In this document: positions 32,376-43,002 of the stretch, in pieces
Position numbering within the stretch: the stretch's first letter is position 1
Layout of the letters: each line of letters starts with the position of its first letter
Notes under the pieces: generated by a model
Database searches by the model: none
What the model was told of the DNA's origin: nothing
Seen by the model: only the letters and a program-made list of their open reading frames with translations
Translations under genes and position numbers: made by a program
NCBI GenBank assembly: GCA_025738555.1
Contig: JAOVFP010000001.1
Coordinates: 7,874,001 to 7,938,000, forward strand
DNA length: 64,000 nucleotides
Source: Cyathus striatus
Taxonomy: Eukaryota; Basidiomycota; Agaricomycetes; Agaricales; Nidulariaceae
Direction: 5' to 3'

Positions 32376-33173
32376 ATGTATCATCCCAACGCGGTCCCTC
32401 ACTCCTATGCAGAAATGCATCGGATGAAACGAGCACCCGTCCTTTCAAGATCTCATCCTCTTGGGAAACCTACTAAAAGAGCCAACCATGATGGATATTA
32501 CGGACATGAAACCATATCCCGCATCTGTTCACGGTTTGTAAACCATACATTCTCCTGTTCGGAAGAAGTACCGAAAATTGTACTCCACCCGCGGTCAAGC
32601 CTGAAATTACCGTTATTCATTGCTTTTCTTATTCATCGGACAAATTTGCATTGTTCGGTGGCGTTTGCAGCTCTTGTTCTGCTCAGTCGGTTAAAACTTA
32701 AACGTCCTACTGCAAAAGTGAGCAGTGGCCACGGACTATTCTTAACAGCATACATCCTGGCCGGGAAAGTGTTGTGCGATGAATCTTACTCTAGCAAGTC
32801 GTGGTCTATTGTCGCGCAGGGGTTATTCAGTTTTAATGAAATTTCCTCGATGGAGCAAGAGATGTGCAAAAATTTGGAGTGGGAGTTAAATCTTTATGGG
32901 GACATACTTGTTTATTTTGACGGCATCGTCACTCGCGATTACGGGAAAGATAAGCCTTCATACCCAGGACCGTACTCTGCGAATATTGTTTTTTGGAGCA
33001 TATCGAACCCTAAAGGTTACTCGTCTTCACCAAGCTATACACCTTACCCGACTGTCAAATCCAGCGAGTATAATCTTCAGTTTGGAAAAGAATCTGAAAG
33101 GGGGAGACAGCGGAATCGTCCTTTGAACCATTCAGAATTTCAATATCCGGCACCGTCACACTGGTATATTTGA
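32376..33173 (+). CDS. PHO80/PCL-like cyclin paralogue
   Basis: 265 residues from the ATG at 32376 (MYHPNAVPHSYAEMHRMK); in-frame codons upstream lack an ATG. The cyclin box is complete: YYGHETISRICSRFVNHTFSCS, LPLFIAFLIHRTNLHCSVAF, GHGLFLTAYILAGKVLCDES, WSIVAQGLFSFNEISSMEQE, KNLEWELNLYGDILVYFDG, RDYGKDKPSYPGPYS. The C-terminus reads EFQYPAPSHWYI, matching the YPAP-x2-W end of the 28994 product. It is intronless like that gene. Probably a functional Pcl-type cyclin of the same expanded family. Confidence 0.82.
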   Translation: MYHPNAVPHSYAEMHRMKRAPVLSRSHPLGKPTKRANHDGYYGHETISRICSRFVNHTFSCSEEVPKIVLHPRSSLKLPLFIAFLIHRTNLHCSVAFAALVLLSRLKLKRPTAKVSSGHGLFLTAYILAGKVLCDESYSSKSWSIVAQGLFSFNEISSMEQEMCKNLEWELNLYGDILVYFDGIVTRDYGKDKPSYPGPYSANIVFWSISNPKGYSSSPSYTPYPTVKSSEYNLQFGKESERGRQRNRPLNHSEFQYPAPSHWYI

Positions 33174-33570
33174 TATCTGTAGTTATGATTCTTGTATTGG
33201 AGACGCTAATGGTAGCTGAATATAGTAGTATAAATTTGGACAATATACAACTCGATCATATTTGAAGCTTGAAGCTTGTTCCACTGACACGGACCAAGCA
33301 CAATTCAGAATAAAAACATATCTAACAATTAGTTGCTTAAAAGTAATTATGTAGCTTGTACCATAGTAACGTGGACCCAGCCTTTGGTACAGAGGCCAAA
33401 GGTCCTGTCTGGGGAGGTAGCATGAACTCGCTGTGACCGATAGTCTTGTACTTAAAGCACCCGTCTCATTAATTTCAGTCCTACAGCTAATCCGATCACC
33501 AGACTGCAAGCCCTTGAAATTGCGAATCTTGTCATACAACCAAAGCCCATACTTATTTACTATCAAGTCG
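33174..33570. other. Intergenic between cyclin paralogues
   Basis: AT-rich spacer; no feature identified. Confidence 0.35.
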
Positions 33571-35058
33571 ATGCAAAATGCAAACTATTACGGACATCAT
33601 GAGGTGGCCTTCATCTGTACCCGTTTCATCAACCACCTATTTACCCTTCCTAACTTATTAACGCCGCGACCTTCAAATCACCCAACTCTTCCGGTATTCG
33701 TTGCAAATCTTCTCCACCGCACTGGAATACAAGGATCTGTGGCAATCTCAGCACTCCTTCTACTAAATCGACTAAAAATTAGATACCCCGTTTCTAGTTG
33801 TGCAGATCATAACCATGGGCACCGTTTATTCCTCGTAGCATTTATGGTGGCTACCAAAATGTGGCGGGATGATGTATACTTGAACAAGACTTGGGCAAAG
33901 GCTTGTAACGAAATGTTCAATCTTCGATTGATAAACCAAATGGAAAGAGAATTCTGCAAACATCTAGAATAGGAGGTTAACGTTCACGGGCCAGATTACA
34001 GTGTTTTTGAGGGTATTAGGGGAAGTCAAACCTGGCGATACAAAAATACGATACGATCAAATGGCGAAACGATACAACTTCCCACGGGTACAGCTGAAAG
34101 GCCTGGGCAGTGGGAGTTGTATCGTCGCGAGCGTCTACCGAGTGCTCAGTCGGAGTTGAAGTGGGCTTCTTGAGTCCAAGCTTCCAGCAGTCGTGTTTTG
34201 ACCGTTCTCATAGGCACATATATCTTGTTATCCAACATTATTTGATACATGTAACTCGTATCTCAAAACCAATAACTTCCTCTTGTTAATAGCAAGTCAA
34301 TAGAGCTTGTGTACCTCAATAACCATTCATTCTCTTGAAGATCAATATTTTAATAGTCAGCGCTGGTGAACGCAGTCGGAGTTCTGACGGATATTGAAAA
34401 TAGCTGATGCGACTGCTTTGTATCGTCGGGGTGATGGGGTTGTCAAACCTCGGACGATACGAAATGAAGTTCACACGCTACGATCAATTCCCTTGGCGTC
34501 ACGAAACAGCCAGGTTTGACTTCCCCTATTGTCCGGCGTGATTTCCGTAGTGACAAGCGGTCATATCCACGGATTCCGAATCAGATTGTCTCAAGAATTA
34601 CTCAGAAGAAGATGCACATTTCGTTGGAGAATTCATCGTCAGCCAAACAATGCGAGATAACGAACCAGGTCCAATACCTTCCGACGTACCTGACATCCTC
34701 TTCATTGTGGAAGCCATCACTGTCTTCTGCACCGCCGCATATAATTGACTATAAAAATGTATACGCCAGGAATCATACTGTCGATGCATCGAAGGAAAAA
34801 TTTGGTAATGACGAACAACAGGCGTTACCAGCGCATAGGTCTGGGCCCATTGACTGCAGGGAAGAATATGCCAGAAACAACCATGGTACTTGGAAGTCAC
34901 ACGACAGCTTCCGACAAGCTTTCCCACAGAATCAGATACTTCACGACATCCGTAACTACCGTATTTCAAAAGACGAAGAATATATCAGCATCCCGCCGAC
35001 GCCGAGACTTCCCAGATATGAGCTAGCACAAACTCCACCTCTCGGGTATTTTCATTAG
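33571..35058 (+). pseudogene. PHO80/PCL-like cyclin, nonsense-mutated and split by a MITE
   Basis: The ATG at 33571 gives YYGHHEVAFICTRFINHLF, TLPVFVANLLHRTGIQGSVA, GHRLFLVAFMVATKMWRDD, WAKACNEMFNLRLINQMERE and CKHLE, then TAG at 33970-33972. Paralogues have Trp at that point (LEWEL), so a TGG codon became TAG. The frame continues EVNVHGPDYSVFEGI to 34016, where a 508-bp MITE lies. It resumes in the same frame at 34529 with VRRDFRSDKRSYPRIP (paralogue: VTRDYGKDKPSYPG) and runs about 175 more codons to a stop at 35056-35058. Without the stop and the insert the gene would be longer than its neighbours. Confidence 0.82.
34019..34526. mobile_element. 508-bp TA-flanked MITE in the cyclin pseudogene
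   Basis: Perfect 17-bp terminal inverted repeats (GGGGAAGTCAAACCTGG at 34019-34035, complement at 34510-34526) are flanked by TA at 34017-34018 and 34527-34528. The interior has CGATACAA/GATACGAT words and no ORF of note. A Tc1/mariner-type origin is inferred from the TA. The reading frame of the host cyclin is the same on both sides. Confidence 0.87.
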
Positions 35059-35463
35059 GCGACAGGCTAAGTTTTTTCTTTGGTATGCAAATACATTAGT
35101 TAGTCAACATGTAGCGCATCTCCATCAACATATGTATCGGAATAACTGTATACTAGTAGTGTTGCTATAACATACATAACTCTATTGAATCACAATTTAT
35201 GTTCGGAATTGATGTGAACTTGACGTTTTCAACTCCGTTGGAACGGTATCACAAATATTTAACACTAGATAGGTAAGCAGTTTGTTGTTCTAAAACTGGT
35301 TACTAGATACATCTATATACATAAATATCATCTCAGTCGCAGTTTTCTGACCTTTGCTTGTCCTTGTTTAATCTTGTTCATTTGGTCTGCGATCGGCATG
35401 CTTCGGCAATCGGCTTGAACACAGACAGACAAACTTATGCTTTATACGTACTTAAGGTTGCAT
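35059..35463. other. Intergenic, no gene seen
   Basis: AT-rich DNA between the cyclin pseudogene and the hAT-like element. Nothing recognised. Confidence 0.35.
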
Positions 35464-37139
35464 CAGGCTCCTAAAACCATCCCCTCGCCTCGCTCGAATG
35501 GCCTATGTGCGATGAGATTACAAACACGGACAAACATCATTCACATCTAAGAGGCCAAACTCGCGAGGGAGGGGCTGGCATATTTTGTCTCGGTGTTCTC
35601 GGTGATGTGACAGAACCCTTGAGGTTGGGTCGAGAAATATACCTTCGCTTAAAATAATACCTAGTTTCACATGTCAATAAATTGGTTTCTCATCTCAGGG
35701 TTGTATGAACATTAGAAGACATCAGAGGTGCTGATGTATCAACATTATGTTCATTTTTAGAAACAATCCTATTCTCGACATCCTTGTGCCAGTATTGTCA
35801 GTTGCATAGGCATTGGCCATGCTTATGAAATCTCAGTGGCATTGGTCATTCAATGATGTATGCGCTCTTGCCCAGTATAAGTTGCAGATAAGACCATGCT
35901 GGACACAGATAAAGATTGCTATTTAGTGTGGTATAATTGGTAATAATTATAGATGCACATACAATAGTTATAAGAGATTCAAATCCATCTGCATCAATTA
36001 TAGGAGCACTATCTTCTGAAAAATTTGCATAGTATTATCAGAGACTAGCGTGGCCGTGGTATTATTGGAGATTGGTTCAGTGATGTCTCACATAGTAATA
36101 TCACCATCACAATCTTTTTTAACTGAGGCCTTCTTGGTTTTAAATTTATACCAGGTAAATTTCCGCTTCGTCAATATCTCATCAGAAGACAAGAGACTTT
36201 TAATCAAATCCCATACATCTGGAGCAAGCAGTCTAAATTGCTCAGCAGTTTCATTAATTTGAAATTCACGAATTTTGCTTTCTGTAGTCTTCCGAGCTGT
36301 AAAATGAAACCCAGTTGCTATGTCTGTGAGAATATTAATCTGTGATCTATAGAAACGAAGTGCTTGTTGTTTTGTCCAGGCCTTCACAACATTACTGGTC
36401 AGAGCACTGGTATCTAGTTGCTCCAAGACTTCAGTTATATTCTGTGTAAATTCCTGAACCATATCATGGTCTTTAAATTTCGGAATAGTCAAAACTGACT
36501 CTATTAGGCATGTTAATGTGACACCCTGTTCTTGAAGGGTATTGAGTGCCTGTTCAATTACTGCTTCTGAGCATGCCATTGGAGAAGCTCATAACAGATT
36601 TGTGGAAGATAGGATTTCAGAAATAGTATGAAGAAGAGAGTGGGTCTAATCAGTGAATTGTGCACGCATGGTATACAGCTTATATACAAAAACATTGTCA
36701 GTAACATACAGTGAGACTTATAGTAATTTATAGAATGGTAGATTGATGGTAGGTGTGTTGCTGTGAATGTAGTGTCTATCTCTGTCTGTTCAACATGAAT
36801 AGATTGAGACCATGGACTCACTTAAAGATATCAATCAAAGAAAGACTGCATCAGTGTGTGTAAGGGTCCTTGATACCTTGTGCATGAACCCTGAGATGAA
36901 AAACCAATTTATTGACATGTGAAACTAGGTATTATTTTAAGTGAGGGTATATTTCTTGACCCAACCTCAAGGGTTCTGTCACATCACTGAGAACACCAAG
37001 ATGAAATATGCCAGCCCCTCCCTTGTGAGTTTGGCCTCTTAGATCATAGATGTGAATGATGTTTGTCTGTGTTTGTAATCTTATCGCACATAGGCCAAGG
37101 CCATTCGAGTGAGGCAAGGGGATGGTTTTAGGAGCCTGA
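35464..37139. mobile_element. hAT-like element with ~245-bp inverted repeats
   Basis: The 8-bp direct repeat GGTTGCAT flanks the element (35456-35463 and 37140-37147). The ends are CAGGCTCC and GGAGCCTGA. Inverted arms 35464-35702 and about 36886-37139 match closely, differing mainly where one arm has CG and the other TG or CA (for example CTCGCTCGAATGG against CTCACTCGAATGG). An 8-bp TSD with CAGG ends fits hAT. The only coding part is a DUF6589-like N-terminal fragment, so this copy is non-autonomous or internally deleted. Confidence 0.82.
36088..36579 (-). CDS. DUF6589-like N-terminal fragment
   Basis: 163 residues from the ATG at 36579: MACSEAVIEQALNTLQEQ, then KFKDHDMVQEFTQNITEVLE, WTKQQALRFYRSQI, FHFTARKTTESKIREFQI and LAPDVWDLIKSLLSSDEIL. 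The pattern (short helix bundle, then a line about elapsed cells and a APxxWxxLxxLLSxD segment) matches my memory of the N-terminal part of agaricomycete DUF6589 proteins, which are repetitive in these genomes. It lies wholly between the inverted arms of the hAT-like element. The normal protein is several times longer; the rest is missing here. A separate C-terminal fragment lies at 55018-55965. Function unknown. Confidence 0.55.
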   Translation of the reverse strand: MACSEAVIEQALNTLQEQGVTLTCLIESVLTIPKFKDHDMVQEFTQNITEVLEQLDTSALTSNVVKAWTKQQALRFYRSQINILTDIATGFHFTARKTTESKIREFQINETAEQFRLLAPDVWDLIKSLLSSDEILTKRKFTWYKFKTKKASVKKDCDGDITM

Positions 37140-37147
37140 GGTTGCAT

Positions 37148-39289
37148 ATCAATTACTAGGTCAGCAGCTTTTAGGTATGAAGCTGAAGTAACCATGTAGG
37201 CTTTCAATGTCAAGTATCAGTGTTCAACATTGAAGTCAGCCTCCTTGGCTTGCACTTCTGAGGTTATTGGATATTTCCTTGGCTATCATTGATACAGCAC
37301 TGCTTGATGATAACCATCGCATCTTCCATCTTCAACATACATACACAGGACTTAGGAGGATTTAGGACAGACAGATCACCTGTATGTCATCATGCATGGG
37401 AGCTATGCCTCTCAACCAATTTTGCTATAAATAGGATCAATGCAAGCGCAGCTGAAATGCAAAATATTAAAATTTCTACCCCTCTGTACAGCTCTGGTAA
37501 TTTGTGATTTTGAGCAAGGAAAGGGAGGTGAAATCTTGGGGTCATGAACAAATCTTGAATAAACCAGTTGCTTGATCACATCATGTGGACCAACAAGACA
37601 GCCATGTCTGAAACCAAGAAACTCAACCTGATTGTTCCAAGTTCCAACACCAATCTGAACTACCTTGAAACTACCCACCTGAGGTAACCTGACCAAAACA
37701 CTCACTTGAATCTATCGACTGCTGTTGCAATTCTTACTCAAGATGCTTACCCCACTTTCAATACAGCAGCTCCAGCTGCCTCCTTAGTTACAATGCCAAC
37801 ACCAATGGCCTCAATAACAAGCCTGACACTCTTGGAGCAGTGCCATGTGTGCATCCTTGAGATGAGTGGGAGCATTGGATGGAAGAAGCCAGAGCATTCA
37901 AGGTGACTGAGGTGAGTTGATGTTGGCATCTGTTCTTTTGCATTTGGAAGATCAGGTCTGGGGGGGGATGATAGTGTGATGCGGGTAACTCACCTGCATC
38001 CATACTTTGGATACTGACAGCATGGTTGGTGCTGCAGTGTGCTATGGTATCATTCTTCCCCTATTGCAAAGATACTATGCTTCTGTAGGGAGTATTAACC
38101 TGGTGCAAGAGAATGGTGATACATGGGTAAACTGAAAGCATGTACTTTATTTCTTTTCAACATCTCAATTTTTGAGATCTCGAACTGAGGTGTTGAGTCA
38201 GACACCAAGGGGAGGGACTGAGGTCCCATGTTGCCTCCCATAAACTATTAAGGGATGTAAAATCTATTAAAAACAACTACTCCACCTCAGTAACCAACTT
38301 AAAAACCTTTAAACCAATATTATACTTCTTTTATTTATAAAAACTGATGTACTATGGTTGATCCCAAGTAACACACAAAGACCCAAAAAGACTGAATGAC
38401 ATGTACTCAGAACAGAGGACAAAATAATGGAAAACAATACTATGATGACATACTTGAACTCTAGACCCGGTATCTGTATACCACAGAAGGTGGGATAATG
38501 ATACAACCAAAATAAAATCACATGTGGCATATAATGCATGAAAGAAGCAGGTGCAGCAATGACAGAATGTAGAATTATTGAGAGAGCAGCAGAAGTGAAG
38601 TAGAGATGCATCATGCATCACTGCCACAGTTTCCAAATTAGGAAGGCACTGATAGAAGTGCATGCGTGCATGCATGCTGTCATAATATGGCATCAGATAG
38701 GTGGTCGAGAAAGTGCCGGTGGATAGGCTGTGAACACACAGACCAGTGCTGGGCACTGACTCACTGTCAGCCTAGACCAGAGCTACCATATGGGTAGGAA
38801 AGCACAGTAGATAAGGAACTGTAAATAAGCATGTGAGTAATTGTATATAGATGAGTGAGGAGGGAAAGAAACACCAGGAACTGCATGGGCATTCTTCCCC
38901 CCCACAGACAGGGCAGTGTATCAGACAGAAGTACCAGAAATAGTATACAGTTTTGACATACCAAATTGAATTGCACCTGAACTGTTGACTTGTACTCAAT
39001 CTGAATTATAGCCTGACAGTTATAATTAAATTGTTGAAGTCCCACTGTGTTTTAAAAATAGACTGATCATATTCTAAATTTAGTTTGACTTTGAAAGAAT
39101 TGAAATCCATGCGCCCTCGAACTTACAAAATCTTTGTGCACAGGAAACTTAGAATATAAATTACTGGAATAAGTAAAACTATTCTAAGTATATTTAAAGA
39201 GTTCTAAACTCATGCACTAAGCACATCAATGGCTTTGTTCTCCATGGCTCATACTAGTGTGGAGGCAGTACTTTGCACTCCCCCCCTCC
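37148..39289. other. Decayed CpG-poor repeat DNA, no supported gene
   Basis: Several minus-strand frames of 70-135 codons occur (37412-37705, 38352-38756, 38767-39045). They lack ATG starts in some cases, are Cys/Ser/Leu-rich, and show no domain I recognise. CG dinucleotides are rare. The segment is probably old transposon sequence. Confidence 0.4.
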
Positions 39290-39640
39290 TTCACCATGAA
39301 TTCACATGAATTTCACATGAATTTCACCTTCACATACAATATTCCAAAACCATCAAATTTAAGTGAAAATTAGGTGAAGGTGAGGTGAAGGTGAGGTGAA
39401 AGTTAGGTGAAATTTCACATTGAAAATTAGGTGAAATTCACATGAATTTCACATGAAATTCATGTGAATATTAGATGAATTATAGGCTATCTCACATTGA
39501 AAATTAGGTGAAAGTCACATGAAATTCATGTGAATATTAGATGAATTATAGGCTATTTCACATTGAAAATTAGGTGTCATTCATGTGAATTTTACATGAA
39601 TATTAGATGAATTATAGGCTATTTAGTACTGATAAGATAA
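39290..39640. repeat. Tandem repeat of TTCACATGAA words
   Basis: Three or more units of about 60-75 bases (CACATTGAAAATTAGGTGAA, then CATGTGAATATTAGATGAATTATAGGCTAT) with dense palindromic TTCACATGAA/TTCATGTGAA. A related field lies at 51055-51330. Confidence 0.75.
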
Positions 39641-39812
39641 GTACAATTAACATATAGTTTTACATGAGTACATTTGTATTATAGAAGTTTACCTTATGAT
39701 ACTTAGAATAAAATAAAGTTTACTTAAAATGTCATAAATTATAGTGAAACCAAACTAATCATTTAATGCTATACACAAAATAGTCTACAATTTACAATTT
39801 ACAATTTACAAC

Positions 39813-42800
39813 CTACATGTACTCTTCCTCCTCATTTTCAAATAAATCCCTACTCAACCTTACCATTCTTTTTTGCTGCTTGTTCAATACATGCTGTGTG
39901 TGATAAAACAACATAGCATGCAAAAACCAGTTAAAGTTTGATACAGTCATTCTTTTCAGTATTGATTCAAATCCACCAAGCCAAGCATTGAGTTGTTCAC
40001 AAGCCTTTAATAATATTAATATTGAATACAACTTAAAGTACTTAAGCTTACCTGTGTATTAAAAGCTCTTTTGAAATATGGATTTCCATTACGATCATGA
40101 TCAATTACTACAAGATTAGGAGCAGAACCATCATTAGGTGCAGGATTGCAGTATGTGCGGCAAAGATCATTATCTGCTTTATGGTTTGTATAGTGATAAC
40201 TGTCAACAACAAATCGACTTGTATCAAGCCAAATATGATGAATGGCATTGTTTACAATGAAACAAAGAACAAGACATGCTTTATCAATGCATATATATGC
40301 TGGTCATAATTTAGGATCAGGAAAAACCATATTTAAAAATTCCAAAATATATCTTGAGGATTCAGAATTGACAAATTTTGTCCATGCAATGACAACACCA
40401 CATGGAGCACAAATTGTCTCTACACAGTAATAACGGTTTGGAGAAAAGTATGTTTTATGAGTATAAAAATCATCATTATTCTGTTCTTCATCATGTGGCT
40501 GATTGGTACGATTTATTCTAGGTAGCCAAGACAAATTCTCGTTGTGATGTTGTAATGCTTGTCTTAGTCCAGAAAGACCTGCTGAGCTGTAATTTGAACA
40601 GTGTTTATTCCATATTTCTTGATGAGTTCCACATGCTTCAGTACCATGAACCTTCTGTCTGGTACAATCTTTCACATGACACTTTGCTCCATATTGAATA
40701 TTATGATATCCACAGAATACACCACCACAGTGATTGGTTACATTAGCAGAACAGCCTTCCATTGCACAGTGAACTGGTCCCATTACAACACCATCAATAA
40801 CAACCATTTTTACTGGTGATACGCCTGACAGACGTACAATGTATATAAGCATATTTTTGTGATATCTACATAATATAAATCACTCACTTGCGATCACAAT
40901 TGGATTATCTAAGCGTTGGAGTGAGGTCCGAACTGCCAACGATTGTGCTATTTATAGTCACCACCACTAAGGACATAGTAAACAGATCTAAAAGCAATAG
41001 TGATTATAGTAAGGGATTAGCAGGAAAGCGTGTATATAGAACCCTAACGGCACTTGATCCACCATAAGTGCGCGGTAACGCGACGCGTCCAGGTCATGGG
41101 ATGGTTCTGGCAGCGCAACTTACCCAAAGAAGCCAACAGCGTCAAGGCGCCCATCAAGCACCAACAGCCATCGCCACTACTCTGGACTCAACCCAGATTG
41201 GTCCTCGGCATCTTGCGAATGAGATCTCACCCTGATCTACCGATTGAAGCGAATGGACCATATACCCGAAGCCGTGGTTGCCGATGGTTCTATCTTTAGG
41301 CCCGCAACGCGACGGGGCGTCTAAACACGCGCATCAGCCAATAAGCGCGTCTCTATTTATCACGCGCGCCCATCCCTTTTGCAGAGCTAAGTCCAACGCT
41401 CTCCTATCCAGACCTTCGCGCACGTCCCTCCACCCAGTGTCGTAGTTAATTACCTTATCTAGACATCTGCTATACCTGTACAGTACCTTTACAGTACCTA
41501 AGAACTCCGCTTTTCCAGTAGTATATAAGACTCGCAAACCTGCTCATGTAGAACCAAGCAATCCTGTATCAATTCCTTCCGCTATCAGTGCTATTTAGCG
41601 TATTCGTGATAATCTATTCAATTTCCGAGTGTAAAAACCCAGTGTGATCTAAGCCCTCCCAGGACCTCAAAGAAGCTTAGTTTATTATTAGTGATTACAA
41701 GCATTATAGATTACAAGTGAATATTATAGTGTGTTCATCCCTCCCTTGCCCGGAATTACCTTGTGTATTCTGAAGATATTCCCCCGGACTCGCCCCTGCT
41801 TGATTGTTAGCAAGAGTAAGCGACGACCTTTACATAGTTTCATAGCTATTACTCCCTAGTAACCCTCTTTGCCCTTTTACTGGAGAAGCCATTTCAGATG
41901 CTGCATTATTGTTTATATTATTCATAGTATCTGCAGTTGATTTATGTGGTTGAGTACACTCTGCACAGCTGTGGTTTGAAGCCACATTTATTCTTCCACT
42001 CTCTCCAAGATATTCATATGCTTTTATAGTAACATCTTTAGTGGATAGACCATCATGAACCACAAATTGTTTATTGGATGCTGTGCTCACATTGCGAATT
42101 GATTCTTCTATAAATGGATCCCAAACTTGTCAGCGACTTAACTCATTATTATCACCATAGCTATTTGTCCAGAACTCTGCATAAGCAGCAGTAGATGCAT
42201 GAAAACTATATGTGGCATTCATAACTGCTTTTGAGAATACATGATCTACCCATAAATGTGTCCCAATTTTAACATAGCGTGCATTATTCAAATATTCTGT
42301 CTGGGGCTCTTGACCATTAATATTAATATGCTTATGATCTGCATAGTAAATTGTATTACAATTTGAACAATGACCAGTTAATATATATGTGTTGTAGTAC
42401 AATTTTGTTCCTTCAATTAAAGTAACTTTAGGAATATCAGAATATTTTGAATTTTGTCTTAATGAATGACCTTCACAAGATACTGTAACACATCGCATAG
42501 ATGTTGGGCATACAAGACATACAGGAGTAATTTTTTTCTCAGAAATAGGCCCAAGTTCCTGGGTAAATCCATCATCATCATCATAAGGTTGCAGCTTTAA
42601 AAATTTTGCAAATTTATCCAGCTTAATTGCAATTTCAGAAATTATTTCATCATCATCAACTATGGTTGGAATCTCATTTTCTGAAAATAAATACTTTGTT
42701 TTATCACCAAGAACAGTTTGAATAGTAGTTGCTAATACATTCATCCAACTTGAGATTTGAGTTCTTCTTCGATCATTTCCTTCACGATACTGCTGCCTTG

Positions 42801-43002
42801 CATGCAGATTTAGCAATTCAACATTTTTTGTTAATGTAAATAGCAGAAATAAAACAGTTGATAAGCTTATTTTTGAACCAAATGTTTCTTGAATAAATGA
42901 ACTAAATTTAGCAAACTTCAGCATAGGAAATTCTTGTTCAGGTCCAATACCATAAGCCATAGATAAATATGCTAGTGCAATCAACCAATAATATTGCATC
43001 AC
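39813..43002 (-). pseudogene. KDZ-type transposase with CxC5 and CxC6 clusters
   Basis: On the minus strand: an N-terminal helical region, then the CxC5-like cluster (VCLVCPTSMRC, CEGHSLRQ, then DIPKVTLIEGTKLYYN and GHCSNCNTIYYADHKH). Next is the CxC6-like cluster (VIDGVVMGPVHCAMEGC, GGVFCGYH, CHVKDCTRQKVHGTEACGTH), then the transposase-like part (YYCVETICAPCGVVIAWTKF, YICIDKACLVL, VVDSYHYTNH, CNPAPNDGSAPNLVV, CEQLNAWLGGFESILKRM). These clusters belong to fungal Kyakuja-Dileera-Zisupton transposons. A 47-nt intron (40005-40051) preserves frame. In-frame TGA stops at 42130-42132 and 40304-40306 stand where Arg is expected, so CGA to TGA is likely. A solo LTR (40817-41879) splits it between CxC5 and CxC6. 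Not functional. Confidence 0.87.
40817..41879 (+). mobile_element. Solo LTR of the second Ty3 family
   Basis: Begins TGATACGCCTGAC and ends GCCCTTTTA. It matches the LTR at 56311-57463, except for CpG-type differences and having one rather than six copies of an 18-bp unit (1063 against 1153 bp; the difference is exactly 90). ACTGG flanks it at 40812-40816 and 41879-41883, so the TSD is 4 or 5 bp depending on where the final A is placed. Removing the LTR and one ACTGG rejoins the KDZ reading frame. Solo LTRs arise by recombination between the two LTRs of a full element. Confidence 0.92.

Noticed and set aside
38309..39045. Minus-strand Cys/Ser/Tyr-rich ORFs up to 134 codons
   Set aside because: Low CpG, no homology recognised, overlapping in several frames; most likely decayed repeat DNA.
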